Program-made: the position numbers and the translations under genes
In this document: positions 36,186 to 44,491 of the stretch, piece by piece
How positions within the stretch are numbered: the stretch's first letter is position 1
How the letters are laid out: the number at the start of each line of letters is the position of its first letter
Notes under the pieces: model-generated
Databases searched by the model: none
Told to the model about the DNA's origin: nothing
The model's input: the letters and a program-made list of their open reading frames with translations, nothing else
NCBI GenBank assembly: GCA_963640855.1
Contig: CAVIAJ010000008.1
Coordinates: 1-57,516, forward strand
Length of the DNA stretch: 57,516 nucleotides
Direction of reading: 5' to 3'
Origin: Methanarcanum sp963640855
Lineage (GTDB): Archaea; Thermoplasmatota; Thermoplasmata; Methanomassiliicoccales; Methanomethylophilaceae

Positions 36186-37610
36186 TCAGTCGAGGAAAAG
36201 ATCCACTGCCGCTTTGTATGCGGCACCGGGAATCTTACTGCGGTCGTTGACGAATATATTCTCGGCGTCGACCTCTTCTCTGAATCTCTTGGAGACTGCT
36301 TCGTCTTTGGTGATAATTCCCGCGGACATTCCGTATTCGGTGCAGTTGATGATATCGATTGCATCGTCGACACCGGATGCTACCTGTATCGAAAGTATGG
36401 GTAACGCACTATCCATGTTGTTGAGATCGTGTTCGTCGTCGAGCCCCATGACTATTGCCGGGACCACATACGGGCCGTTCTCCGTGATTGTGTCTCTGAC
36501 TCTCTTTCCTCCGAAGATTACGTTGCCTCTGATTGAATCCAACATATCTTCGAATTCCTTCAGTTTCCTATCGGAAATTATCGGTCCGGTGTATGCTTTG
36601 GAATCCGTAGGATCGGTTACCGTGATGCTGTTGGCTTCGTCCAACAGACATCTGATGAACTCTTCCTGCTGTCCTTCCACCAATACAACCTTCGAACATG
36701 AGTTAATCAACTGTCCGCTGAATCTGAATGCCGCGTCCAATACGGTTTTGGCGGCTTCTTTCATACTTGAAGGCTTGAACACCATAATCGGGTTCATTCC
36801 CTTCACTTCGTTGATAAATCTGAGATCTTCGTCCGCCTGAAGGAACATCAGATCTTCCAGTCTCTCTCCGGAACCTGTTGCGACAATACCTGTAATGTCA
36901 AGGTTGTTCGCAAGTTCCGATGACATCTTGTTTGTGGAATCCGTGATAATATTCAGTACTCCGTCGGGAATGCCGCAGTCTTCGAAGATACGGTATACCG
37001 TGAACACGGGTAGTGTCGAATGTACGGAAGGCACCATTGCAACCGTATTTCCCGCAATGATTGCAACCGCTGCGTAACCCATAGGGGAAGCCAAAGGCGA
37101 ATTGAATGCGGAGAGTATTGCCCACACGCCCTGAGGGCTGCCGCTCTCTGTTTTGATGTCCTCACATGCTTTCCCGATAACCGAAATAAGTGTGTCCACT
37201 TCATTCAGGGAACGTGTCATATCCATTCCGACACTCACGGAAACCATTGCGGCGAGTCTGTACCTCTGCTGTTCGATTCTTGATAAAATCTTTTCAAAAA
37301 CCGATACTTTCTCTTCTGCAGATACACCCGACCAGGATTTGTATGCATCCTTGGCTACGGTAACCGCCCTGTCGGCGAGTCCTTCTTCCGATTCCTGATA
37401 TGTACCGAATATGATTGTATTGTCTATAGGGCTGTAGATATTGGCAGACATACCCGATGCTACCTTCAGTCCTCCGATGTAACTCGGATAATCGGATTTT
37501 CCTGTTGCGAGGACGGTGTCGATCGCTTTTGCGAATGCTGCTTCGTCGTCCCCTTTCCTGTCACCTGACGGTCTGAGTGCGTCTGTCATGCTTTCGCGTA
37601 TGTGAATCAT
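36186..37610 (-). CDS. Aldehyde dehydrogenase-family protein with altered active site
   Basis: The 474-residue protein shares the ALDH fold: the nucleotide-binding AFNSPLASPMGYAAVAIIAGN region near 165-185, IVATGSGE near 242 and a C-terminal oligomerisation segment. The glutamate of the usual ELGGKNP motif is kept (NEVKGMNP). The catalytic motif G-Q-x-C reads GQLINSCSK, so the normal cysteine position is Ile and the only nearby Cys is three residues later. It may be inactive, use the shifted Cys, or have another function. It diverges from the DUF3793 gene and shares its TATA box and operators. Confidence 0.85.
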   Translation of the reverse strand: MIHIRESMTDALRPSGDRKGDDEAAFAKAIDTVLATGKSDYPSYIGGLKVASGMSANIYSPIDNTIIFGTYQESEEGLADRAVTVAKDAYKSWSGVSAEEKVSVFEKILSRIEQQRYRLAAMVSVSVGMDMTRSLNEVDTLISVIGKACEDIKTESGSPQGVWAILSAFNSPLASPMGYAAVAIIAGNTVAMVPSVHSTLPVFTVYRIFEDCGIPDGVLNIITDSTNKMSSELANNLDITGIVATGSGERLEDLMFLQADEDLRFINEVKGMNPIMVFKPSSMKEAAKTVLDAAFRFSGQLINSCSKVVLVEGQQEEFIRCLLDEANSITVTDPTDSKAYTGPIISDRKLKEFEDMLDSIRGNVIFGGKRVRDTITENGPYVVPAIVMGLDDEHDLNNMDSALPILSIQVASGVDDAIDIINCTEYGMSAGIITKDEAVSKRFREEVDAENIFVNDRSKIPGAAYKAAVDLFLD

Positions 37611-37630
37611 ACCTTAAAGATTATCTTGAT

Positions 37631-37677
37631 TTTTAGACGAACCTAAATTTTATATACTATTTAGCCTATCCTAAATT
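37631..37677. promoter_or_regulatory. Shared divergent promoter flanked by two TTTAG-N6-CTAAA palindromes
   Basis: A single palindromic TATA element (TTTATATAC, about 37649-37657; GTATATAAA on the other strand) serves both divergent genes. It is bracketed by two dyads: TTTAG-ACGAAC-CTAAA at 37632-37647 and ATTTAG-CCTATC-CTAAAT at 37659-37676, centres 28 bases apart. The layout resembles DtxR/IdeR-type metal-dependent repressor boxes (TTAGG-CCTAA). The right-hand dyad ends two bases before the DUF3793 ATG, so a bound repressor would block both directions. Confidence 0.7.
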
Positions 37678-37678
37678 C

Positions 37679-38218
37679 ATGGTCGAAAAGCGCATAGTGG
37701 AACAATGCGCCCCTACACTCGCGGGGATAAAATGCGGCAGCCTTTTCAGGGTTGGCTGCCCCTACAACGATATTGCCTTCGAAACCAAACGCCTTAGTGA
37801 CATCCTCAATCCCCGCGGTGTGACCATATCTTGCTTCGAAACCGAATGCGGAACCATCGTTTACGTTTACAGAAACGATCTTCTGAACCGCATCGATAAA
37901 GAATCGAAAGCATACCTTGCGGAGAGATCATATGACGTCTCGTCTACCGAGAACCTTGTGATTTCACTCAAGAACAGGATCGAAGAAATCGGCTGTCTTC
38001 CCCATGATATCGGAATCTTTTTGGGATATCCCCTCGAAGACGTCAAGGGATTCATCGAAAACGACGGAAAATGCCCCAAGTGCATCGGATGCTGGAAAGT
38101 ATACGGTTCCGAGGACGTCGCAAAGAAACAGTTCCTGAAGATCCACAAATGCAGAGATGTATACACCAAGTGCTACTCCGCGGGAACGCCTCTGAGTAAA
38201 CTCACGGTATGTGCGTGA
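37679..38218 (+). CDS. DUF3793 family protein
   Basis: The 179-residue protein matches DUF3793, a family common in clostridia and some methanogens, often near iron-transport genes and flavodoxins. The hallmark is HDIGIFLGYPLEDVKGFIE near residues 113-131. Two cysteine groups (CPKCIGC near 138 and C-RDVYTKC near 160) could bind a metal or cluster. There are no membrane segments. The double palindrome upstream fits metal-responsive control. The molecular role is unknown. Confidence 0.85.
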   Translation: MVEKRIVEQCAPTLAGIKCGSLFRVGCPYNDIAFETKRLSDILNPRGVTISCFETECGTIVYVYRNDLLNRIDKESKAYLAERSYDVSSTENLVISLKNRIEEIGCLPHDIGIFLGYPLEDVKGFIENDGKCPKCIGCWKVYGSEDVAKKQFLKIHKCRDVYTKCYSAGTPLSKLTVCA

Positions 38219-38276
38219 ATGTGCTCTCTGACACCTAAATAAGAATTAAATACGGATTATACTTAGTCCGCTCCGA

Positions 38277-38352
38277 GGACTCGTGGTCTAGGGGTTATGA
38301 CGTCGCCTTCACACGGCGGAGGTCGCCGGTTCAAATCCGGCCGGGTCCACCA
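38277..38352 (+). tRNA. tRNA-Val (anticodon CAC)
   Basis: Acceptor GGACTCG pairs with CGGGTCC; discriminator A and encoded CCA follow. The anticodon stem TCGCC/GGCGG holds the loop TTCACAC, giving anticodon CAC. T arm GCCGG-TTCAAAT-CCGGC is perfect. A TTAAATAC box lies about 30 bases upstream. The tRNA ends eight bases from the 3' end of the convergent methyltransferase gene. Confidence 0.96.
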
Positions 38353-38360
38353 TCTTGTAA

Positions 38361-39395
38361 TCACATACAGTTTCCGCAGATTCTGTGATATTCGTCTGCC
38401 ATTATGCGTATGTTTTCCGATGATATTCCTGTCTGAAGAGAACATGAACATGAGAAAATGTATCTGCTGTCTGAAAATACATTCATAAAATAACGGACGG
38501 AATCTCTTATTTCCCGTTCCGTACCGCCGAACAGTGTCGGAACGATATCCGTACCTCCCATTATTGCACATCTTCCGTCAATTGATTCACGGATTTTCAC
38601 GGGATCGTTGTTCTCGGCGAATTGAAAACAGTCAATACCTGTTTTGACCGATTCATCGATGAGATTGTTTTCGGTATAGTTGCCGTGAGGGTGGAACGTA
38701 ACGCAGGAGTCTTTACCGTGTATCTTTGTCACATAATCTTTCAGATACGGGAACGTAAACTCGGATAATGCCTCATCGCCGAACAGATCGTTGTTGTCTG
38801 AAGCGGATGCGATGAATGTGCTGTCTGCGGAACCGTTGCGATACAGTAACTCCAAAACCGCAAATGTAAACTCGGTTCCGATGCCGATAACGTCTCTTAC
38901 GTAATCTTTATCGGACAGTATCGCAAAGGACAGCTGTTCCATGCCCATCATGACACTCGCTTTCGTCAGCGGACCCGTTATGTTGGCAACTATTGCGACA
39001 TCCGGCAGTTTGAATTTTGTCAGTTCATATGATTTTACGGCTTCGAGTGCCTTTCCTCCAGGAACGGTACAGAGACTGTCCAAAGAATCGGGAGATGTTA
39101 TCGGTGCCGTGACAACAGCAGGTATCCCGCGATCGGGATACTTCATCTTCCCTCCGAACTGTTCCACAATGAACACAGGAGAATGAATACACCCTACGAC
39201 TGCATCCTGCACAGTCATCTTCTGAAATGCGGCGATCGAATCCGATGCTTTCTCCGCATTATATGCAGAATAAGAAAAAACATCCGTTGTTTTCAGTCCC
39301 GCCGAATCCAAAGAAACCGTGAAATTCCTCAGGAACAGTGAATGCAGCCCGGATGTTCCGGACATGACTGCATCGAATCTGTCCCTCGGTGTCAA
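38361..39395 (-). CDS. URO-D-fold methyltransferase paralogue 1 (MtaA/MtbA/CmuA superfamily)
   Basis: The 344-residue protein belongs to the uroporphyrinogen decarboxylase superfamily, whose methanogen members (MtaA, MtbA, MtsA) move methyl groups from a corrinoid protein to coenzyme M using a zinc site of type H-x-C ... C. Here the site reads HPHGN near residue 240 and CSCS near 320, so H-x-H and C-x-C replace the usual pattern. The start is TTG at 39395, preceded by GGTGA and aligned with the MVPRD start of paralogue 2. It lies five bases downstream of the thioredoxin-fold gene and is probably co-translated with it. The methyl substrate is unknown. Confidence 0.85.
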   Translation of the reverse strand: MTPRDRFDAVMSGTSGLHSLFLRNFTVSLDSAGLKTTDVFSYSAYNAEKASDSIAAFQKMTVQDAVVGCIHSPVFIVEQFGGKMKYPDRGIPAVVTAPITSPDSLDSLCTVPGGKALEAVKSYELTKFKLPDVAIVANITGPLTKASVMMGMEQLSFAILSDKDYVRDVIGIGTEFTFAVLELLYRNGSADSTFIASASDNNDLFGDEALSEFTFPYLKDYVTKIHGKDSCVTFHPHGNYTENNLIDESVKTGIDCFQFAENNDPVKIRESIDGRCAIMGGTDIVPTLFGGTEREIRDSVRYFMNVFSDSRYIFSCSCSLQTGISSENIRIMADEYHRICGNCM

Positions 39396-39399
39396 AGAC

Positions 39400-39876
39400 T
39401 CACCCCCTGACCGCTTTTCCGATACTGTCGAGAAGTTCGTCCATGGGGACGGTGTTGTTGGGCCAATCTGCGCGCCATGCGTACCTTATCTTCATATCCG
39501 AGCCGATAAGGAAGAATCCTCTGTTCGTGTATCCCAGAATCTTGTCGTTCTTTGCCTTGATAACGATACAGTCGAACATTCTGCTGACTTTCTGTTCTCT
39601 GTCCGAAAGGTGAACGAACTGTGCATCGGTGTGTTCCATCCATGCTCTGTGGTTTTCGATTGTTTCGGGATTTACGTGATACATCGTAACATTCAGTTTT
39701 TTGAAATCTTCAACTCTTTCATTCATCAGCCCCATGTAGTCGGTACACGTTTTACCGTAATTCACCACATAGAAATACAGCAGTACGTAACCGTCCCTGA
39801 CACGTTCGGAAAGCGTGAACTTTCCGTCCGTGGAATCCAATGTGAAATCATCAACAGTATCTCCTACCGACAGCAT
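39400..39876 (-). CDS. Peroxiredoxin-like thioredoxin-fold protein
   Basis: The 158-residue protein has an AhpC/TSA fold (MLSVGDTVDDFTLDSTDG start, VLLYFYVVNYGKTC near residues 31-44, and a late strand GFFLIGSDMKIRYAWR). The presumed peroxidatic cysteine is present, but the canonical P-x3-(T/S)-x2-C surroundings are changed: Gly replaces the Thr/Ser. It may therefore be a thiol oxidoreductase or a redox partner rather than a peroxidase. It forms an operon with methyltransferase paralogue 1. Confidence 0.78.
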   Translation of the reverse strand: MLSVGDTVDDFTLDSTDGKFTLSERVRDGYVLLYFYVVNYGKTCTDYMGLMNERVEDFKKLNVTMYHVNPETIENHRAWMEHTDAQFVHLSDREQKVSRMFDCIVIKAKNDKILGYTNRGFFLIGSDMKIRYAWRADWPNNTVPMDELLDSIGKAVRG

Positions 39877-39936
39877 ATTATCAATTTCGGAAATATTCTA
39901 AAAATAAATAAAACATACAACGCATATCTCACCCAT

Positions 39937-40977
39937 ATGGTTCCGAGAGACGTGTTACTTTCAGTACTGACAGGCGGAAACTGCGGCAGAATACCGTTTC
40001 TGCCGAGAGACCTCACTCTCGCAATGGATGAACTGAACATTCCCACTTCGGATATTTTCGGAAATACGTACAACAGCAAACTGTCTGCGGAATGTGTACT
40101 TGCGTTACAGAAACGTCTCGGTCACGATGTTACCGTAGGGTGTGTGTTCTCCTACGGTCTCGACGGCATCGGAGGAAAGATGTCTCACAGTCAGTACGGA
40201 ATTCCGTACATGTCGGAATATGCATTCGCAGATCCGAATGCTCTCGACAGCTACGATCCGTCGGACGTTATAGGAGAACTTCAGAAAGGAATGAGAAAAT
40301 CCTGTGAGATTGCGAAAGAAAAGAGACCCGATCTTGCGTTGGCTGTAAATGTTCCCGGACCTATGACTATGGCGGGATTCGCAAGAGGCGTGGAACCGCT
40401 GATGATGGATCTTGTATCCGACAGTGATTTTGCGGAAAGACTGCTGAAATTCTCAAAAGAAATGATATCCGAAGAGATAAGATACATCTCCGACGGAATT
40501 GCGGATGCGGTATTCTTCGCATCGGCAACAGACAATCCCGATATGACGGGACTTGACGGGTATCTCGAATATTCAGTGAAACATGTGAAAGAACTCGTTT
40601 CCGAATGCCATGACACGGAATTACCGACAATCTACCATCCCCACGGTGTGTTCTCCACGAATGACAGAAAAGACATTCTTCTTGCATCATTGGAAACAGG
40701 TACCGACGGATTCCAATTTTCCGAAGGAAACGAACCCGAAGATATGCTCGAAACATGTAAAGGAAAATGCTGTATTCTCGGAGGGGTGAACGCATACTCC
40801 ACACTTCTTCTCGGTCCGGATGAAAGAATAGTCAGAGATACGGAAAAGTATCTTGACACATTCAGAAACGAAAGATACATCATAACCTGTTCATGTTCCG
40901 TAAACAGAGGGCTTCCTCTGAAAAATCTTGATGTTATGGCAAAGACGATTCATTCATTCAACGAAGGGATGCAATGA
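39937..40977 (+). CDS. URO-D-fold methyltransferase paralogue 2
   Basis: The 346-residue protein is clearly homologous to the gene at 38361-39395 (shared start MxPRD, GGKM region, NVPGPMTMAGFARG near 140). The presumed metal site is HPHG near 235 and CSCS near 318. An in-frame upstream extension to 39319 is rejected because it overlaps the divergent thioredoxin-fold gene; the ATG at 39937 follows an AAATAAATAAAA box. Its stop codon overlaps the start of a small G3E GTPase gene (ATGA), so both are made from one message. Confidence 0.86.
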   Translation: MVPRDVLLSVLTGGNCGRIPFLPRDLTLAMDELNIPTSDIFGNTYNSKLSAECVLALQKRLGHDVTVGCVFSYGLDGIGGKMSHSQYGIPYMSEYAFADPNALDSYDPSDVIGELQKGMRKSCEIAKEKRPDLALAVNVPGPMTMAGFARGVEPLMMDLVSDSDFAERLLKFSKEMISEEIRYISDGIADAVFFASATDNPDMTGLDGYLEYSVKHVKELVSECHDTELPTIYHPHGVFSTNDRKDILLASLETGTDGFQFSEGNEPEDMLETCKGKCCILGGVNAYSTLLLGPDERIVRDTEKYLDTFRNERYIITCSCSVNRGLPLKNLDVMAKTIHSFNEGMQ

Positions 40978-41555
40978 TCAGAATTGCGGTTGTCGCGGGA
41001 CTCCCGGGATCGGGAAAGACGACGGTTATCAAATCTTCATGTAAAGGATTGAATTTCACTTTTATCGGAAACAATGCGGAATCCGCCGATGAAATATCCG
41101 AAATTGCGGAACATGTCGATTTCTATCCAATGAAATCACCCTGTGCCAGAGTGAGACAGTTTGAATACAGGACGGAGCAGAATTCTTCGGAAAATGTTAA
41201 TCTTATCGTATCCGAACCCCCCGGAAACTGCATGGAAATATCATCCCCTATGCTGAATCCGTTCTATGTTTTCAAAAAGGAATCATACGAAATCGGCCCT
41301 CTGATAACGGTCATCGACGGAAGATCTCTCCTGAAGACAGGAGTATCAAGGAAAGACACAAACGGACTCAGATACCGCAGCATGATCAATGAATCGGATG
41401 CAATCGTCATCACATTCTCAGGTGATGAAAAAACGGATGAAATGATACGCAGCGTAAACCCGGATGCGGAAATCCTCAGATTCCCCGAAGATACAGAACG
41501 CATCGGAGAACTCATCGGCGGAGATGCACATTATTCAAGAGCGTTGCTTATCTGA
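40974..41555 (+). CDS. Miniature G3E (CobW/HypB-like) P-loop NTPase
   Basis: The 193-residue protein has the Walker A motif GLPGSGKTT (residues 9-17) and a G3E-type Walker B, IVSEPPGNC near 78-86. The guanine-specificity NKxD motif is not recognisable, and there is no CxCC metal motif or C-terminal CobW domain. G3E proteins insert metals or protect cobalamin enzymes. Four-base overlap with methyltransferase paralogue 2 suggests a dedicated activator or metallochaperone for it; that is inference. Confidence 0.75.
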   Translation: MIRIAVVAGLPGSGKTTVIKSSCKGLNFTFIGNNAESADEISEIAEHVDFYPMKSPCARVRQFEYRTEQNSSENVNLIVSEPPGNCMEISSPMLNPFYVFKKESYEIGPLITVIDGRSLLKTGVSRKDTNGLRYRSMINESDAIVITFSGDEKTDEMIRSVNPDAEILRFPEDTERIGELIGGDAHYSRALLI

Positions 41556-41610
41556 ATACAGCATCGGAATGAAAGCGAATCATTAATATCTCTATGTCAG
41601 TCCGGATATT

Positions 41611-42510
41611 ATGTCGGCTGTCTCAGTCAAAGAACTGCGGAAATCATATGCAGATGTCGAGGCTGTCAGAGGAATATCGTTCGATGTGAAGGAAGGAAGT
41701 TTCTTCGCCTTCCTCGGACCGAACGGTGCCGGCAAAAGTACCACAATATCGATGATCTGCTCATTGCTGAAACAGGATTCGGGAAGCATCGAAATCTTCG
41801 GTAAAACACCGGAGAATGCCAAAACGGACATCGGAGTGGTATTCCAGGATCATATGCTCGATCCGAATCTTACAGTTTATGAGAACGTATCGCTGAAAGG
41901 TATGATGTACGGACTGAAAGATGAAGAACTGAAAGAATCTGTAAACCGTGCACTGAAAGCAATGGGTGCGGATGAAATCCGCGACCGCAGATACGGAAAA
42001 CTGTCAGGCGGACAGAAAAGAAGAGCGGACATAGCCAGAGCATTGGTTCACAATCCCGGGATGCTCATTTTGGATGAACCTACGTCGGGATTGGATCCTC
42101 AGAGCAGAAAAGCTCTCTGGAATGCCGTTTTCGATCTGAACAGGAATTACGGCACGACAATCTTCCTCACCACGCACTATATGAAAGAGGCTGCGGAAGC
42201 CAATGACATAGTAATCATGAACAGAGGAAACATAGTCGCACACGGTACATCGGATGAACTGAAAGCGATGTACTGCACAGACTTCATCAGAGCCGTTCCC
42301 AAAGACCGCAATGTGTTGAAAGAAATACTGAATTCAAAAGGAATCGGATACACCGACGACAGAGAAGCGTTCATCATACCTGTTGCCGATTCTTTCGAAT
42401 CCCTTCCGCTGTTGGAATCCATTAAAAGCAGCCTTCTTTCATTCGAAGTGAGAACGGGAACATTGGATGATGCATTCATCAGAATCACGGGAGATGTTAC
42501 CGACGATTGA
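41611..42510 (+). CDS. ABC transporter ATP-binding protein (DrrA/ABC-2 type)
   Basis: The 299-residue ATPase has Walker A GPNGAGKST (residues 33-41), Q-loop VVFQDH, signature LSGGQKRR near 131, Walker B LILDEPTSGLDP near 153 and the H-loop TTHY. It ends with the small C-terminal domain of the drug/antibiotic exporter group. It pairs with the following permease, whose start overlaps its end. Confidence 0.95.
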   Translation: MSAVSVKELRKSYADVEAVRGISFDVKEGSFFAFLGPNGAGKSTTISMICSLLKQDSGSIEIFGKTPENAKTDIGVVFQDHMLDPNLTVYENVSLKGMMYGLKDEELKESVNRALKAMGADEIRDRRYGKLSGGQKRRADIARALVHNPGMLILDEPTSGLDPQSRKALWNAVFDLNRNYGTTIFLTTHYMKEAAEANDIVIMNRGNIVAHGTSDELKAMYCTDFIRAVPKDRNVLKEILNSKGIGYTDDREAFIIPVADSFESLPLLESIKSSLLSFEVRTGTLDDAFIRITGDVTDD

Positions 42511-43387
42511 GATGTTTGCTTTCGCGAAAAGGAACTGTCTCATTTACTTCAGAGACAGATCGTCCGTTGTATTCTCTCTGTTGGGTGCGTTGATTGTCAT
42601 TCTTCTCTACCTTATATTCCTGAGAAACACACTCACGGATTCGATTGTATCCGCATTACCCGATATGTTCCCTTACGACATAGATTCCGTAAGAGGAATG
42701 GTCGATGCCTGGGTTCTGTCCGGTGTTATAGCAATAGTTTCCGTGACAACGACAGTGGGTGCATTCCAGACCATGATTCAGGATAAGGTCGACGGAAGGT
42801 ACAGAGACGCCGTGATGACAACGATGTCTCCTGCGATGCTTTCCGCATCTTACATACTGAGTACATTCGCCGTAGGGCTCATAATGAGCATCATAACATT
42901 CGTGATTTCGACGGTTTTTCTTACCGTTACAGGTACACCTCTTTCGGTCACGGGAATGTTACTGACGCTGTTACTTACAATCCCCGCTTCGCTGTCGTCG
43001 TCTATCATACTCTACGCAATCACCGCCGGAATCAAAAGTGCGGGAGCATTCTCGGGACTTTACACGATATTGAGCGTACTGATCGGATTCCTGACGGGAA
43101 CATACATGCCGTTGGGTACGATGGACGGTTGGATGCAGAATGTCAGTTCGCTTGTTCCCGCCACACACATAGCATCGATGATGCGCAGCATATTCGGCAG
43201 AGAATCCTTCGATGCTGTATTTTCTTCGGCTCCGGCAGGTGTCTCGGATGACATTTGGAATATGATGGGATACAACATCACTCTTTTCGGATACGATTTC
43301 ACACCTGTAACAAGCATGCTCTACGTCGTCGGCATAACCGCCGTATTCTTCGTTATCGCAGTCATAATCAGCCGCAGGAACGTCTGA
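42494..43387 (+). CDS. ABC-2 type transporter permease
   Basis: The 297-residue permease has six predicted membrane helices and the ABC-2 pattern of a long first extracytoplasmic loop (SALPDMFPYDIDSVRG). The ATG at 42494 overlaps the ATPase gene by 17 bases; an earlier ATG at 42467 is less likely. With its ATPase it forms an exporter of unknown cargo, possibly a hydrophobic compound or surface polymer. Confidence 0.9.
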   Translation: MLPTIEMFAFAKRNCLIYFRDRSSVVFSLLGALIVILLYLIFLRNTLTDSIVSALPDMFPYDIDSVRGMVDAWVLSGVIAIVSVTTTVGAFQTMIQDKVDGRYRDAVMTTMSPAMLSASYILSTFAVGLIMSIITFVISTVFLTVTGTPLSVTGMLLTLLLTIPASLSSSIILYAITAGIKSAGAFSGLYTILSVLIGFLTGTYMPLGTMDGWMQNVSSLVPATHIASMMRSIFGRESFDAVFSSAPAGVSDDIWNMMGYNITLFGYDFTPVTSMLYVVGITAVFFVIAVIISRRNV

Positions 43388-43430
43388 CTTAACACGTCAC
43401 CTTATTATCCTTGTCCGCATACATCGGAAC

Positions 43431-43880
43431 ATGGAGAATCTCGAGGTCATAAAGATCACCTACAACGACGGCATTTATGTCGGACAGTACGTCGAGAAGG
43501 ACGGAGTGCCTGTGGAGAACGGAGTCGGTGTGTTTACCTGGAGTAACGGAGACGTTTACGAAGGGGAATACAAAGACGGCTGCAGAGACGGAAACGGCAT
43601 GTTCATCTGGGCTGACGGCAAGAGTTATGAAGGAGACTTTACGGAAGACAGAAGAGAAGGCCACGGGATTCTCAAATGGGTCGACGGTACGTTCTACGAA
43701 GGTGAATTCATCAACGGCAGAATGCACGGCAAAGGAAGACTTGTCTGGGCCAACGGCGAGATTTATGTCGGATGGTTCGCCAACGACAAAATGGAAGGTC
43801 ACGGCATTCATTATGCCAAAGACGGTTCCGTAATCTACGACGGCGAATGGATTGAAAGCTGTCCTATCGAAATGATGTGA
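43431..43880 (+). CDS. MORN-repeat protein
   Basis: The 149-residue protein is made almost wholly of MORN repeats of 23 residues (YEGEYKDGCRDGNGMFIWADG, then ...SYEGDFTEDRREGHGILKWVDG, and so on), about five copies, with no signal peptide or membrane segment. MORN repeats form beta-hairpin stacks that bind lipids or proteins. They are unusual in archaea. It follows the exporter genes after 43 bases. Function unknown. Confidence 0.88.
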   Translation: MENLEVIKITYNDGIYVGQYVEKDGVPVENGVGVFTWSNGDVYEGEYKDGCRDGNGMFIWADGKSYEGDFTEDRREGHGILKWVDGTFYEGEFINGRMHGKGRLVWANGEIYVGWFANDKMEGHGIHYAKDGSVIYDGEWIESCPIEMM

Positions 43881-44026
43881 AAGGCTTACTCAAATATTTC
43901 ACTAAATCATTAAATAATGACATTACCGTCCGTCATTGCAGATACCGCCTCTCATCAAAAGACAAATCGCATTCATTGTCAAGGGAACAGTTACCCACTG
44001 TAATCCTGCCTCCTTTCGGTATTTGC

Positions 44027-44062
44027 CATCCGGTCGGGATCGATAGGGATCAAGGCCGGATG
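44027..44062. other. Long hairpin in the gap before the ArsR genes
   Basis: CATCCGG at 44027-44033 pairs with CCGGATG at 44056-44062, with a partly self-complementary 22-base loop (GGATC/GGATC elements). It may terminate the MORN gene or form a leader structure; the rest of the 43881-44080 gap shows nothing else clear. Confidence 0.4.
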
Positions 44063-44080
44063 AAAATGTAACGAAACCTA

Positions 44081-44098
44081 TATTGATATCTATCAATA
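44081..44098 (+). promoter_or_regulatory. Palindromic operator before the first ArsR gene
   Basis: TATTGATA-TC-TATCAATA is an 18-base dyad with perfect eight-base arms, in the promoter region 33 bases before the ATG of the ArsR-type gene. ArsR/SmtB repressors bind such dyads, so autoregulation is likely. Confidence 0.65.
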
Positions 44099-44130
44099 AA
44101 TCTATATTACAGGTACCGGATGCAGAAAAC

Positions 44131-44439
44131 ATGAGTGATACGGTCGTGATGCTGAAGGCTCTCGCAGATGAGAACCGCCTGCGCATATTCGGAATGCTTA
44201 TGGGCGGAGAGATCTGCGCCTGCAAAATATTGGAACAGCTTAACATCACACAGCCCACCCTCTCCCACCACATGAGAATACTGGTGAAGAGCGGCCTTGT
44301 AAATTCAAGAAAGGACGCTCAGTGGATGAGGTATTCGGTAAACCCCGAAGGGATCAATGCACTCAAAGGATTTTTCAAAGACCTTGTTCCCGATAAAATA
44401 CCTTTATTCAATCCCGAATGCGACTGTAATAAGAATTGA
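44131..44439 (+). CDS. ArsR-family transcriptional regulator 1
   Basis: The 102-residue winged-helix protein has the ArsR layout: LKALADENRLRIFGML, then GGEICACKILEQL, the recognition helix TQPTLSHHMRILVKSGLV and a C-terminal CDCNKN tail. The ICAC cysteines match the ELCVCDL-type metal site of ArsR, which senses As(III)/Sb(III) or related soft metals. The ATG at 44131 is preferred; a TTG at 44083 would place the operator dyad inside the coding region. Confidence 0.88.
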   Translation: MSDTVVMLKALADENRLRIFGMLMGGEICACKILEQLNITQPTLSHHMRILVKSGLVNSRKDAQWMRYSVNPEGINALKGFFKDLVPDKIPLFNPECDCNKN

Positions 44440-44443
44440 TGAA

Positions 44444-44468
44444 TATCTATATTGAGAAGTATCTATAT
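44444..44468 (+). promoter_or_regulatory. Direct repeats before the second ArsR gene
   Basis: TATCTATAT occurs at 44444-44452 and again at 44460-44468, and shares TATCTAT with the dyad at 44081-44098. It overlaps the likely promoter of the second regulator, so both genes may answer to one protein. Confidence 0.5.
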
Positions 44469-44491
44469 AGTAGTTAATCGATATACCATTC

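Noticed and set aside
35926..36840. 304-codon open frame spanning the TctA-like and ALDH genes
   Set aside because: Overlaps two recognisable genes and has no family resemblance.
39319..39936. N-terminal extension of methyltransferase 2
   Set aside because: The extension is antisense to the thioredoxin-fold gene; paralogues begin at MxPRD, and a TATA-like sequence lies right before 39937.
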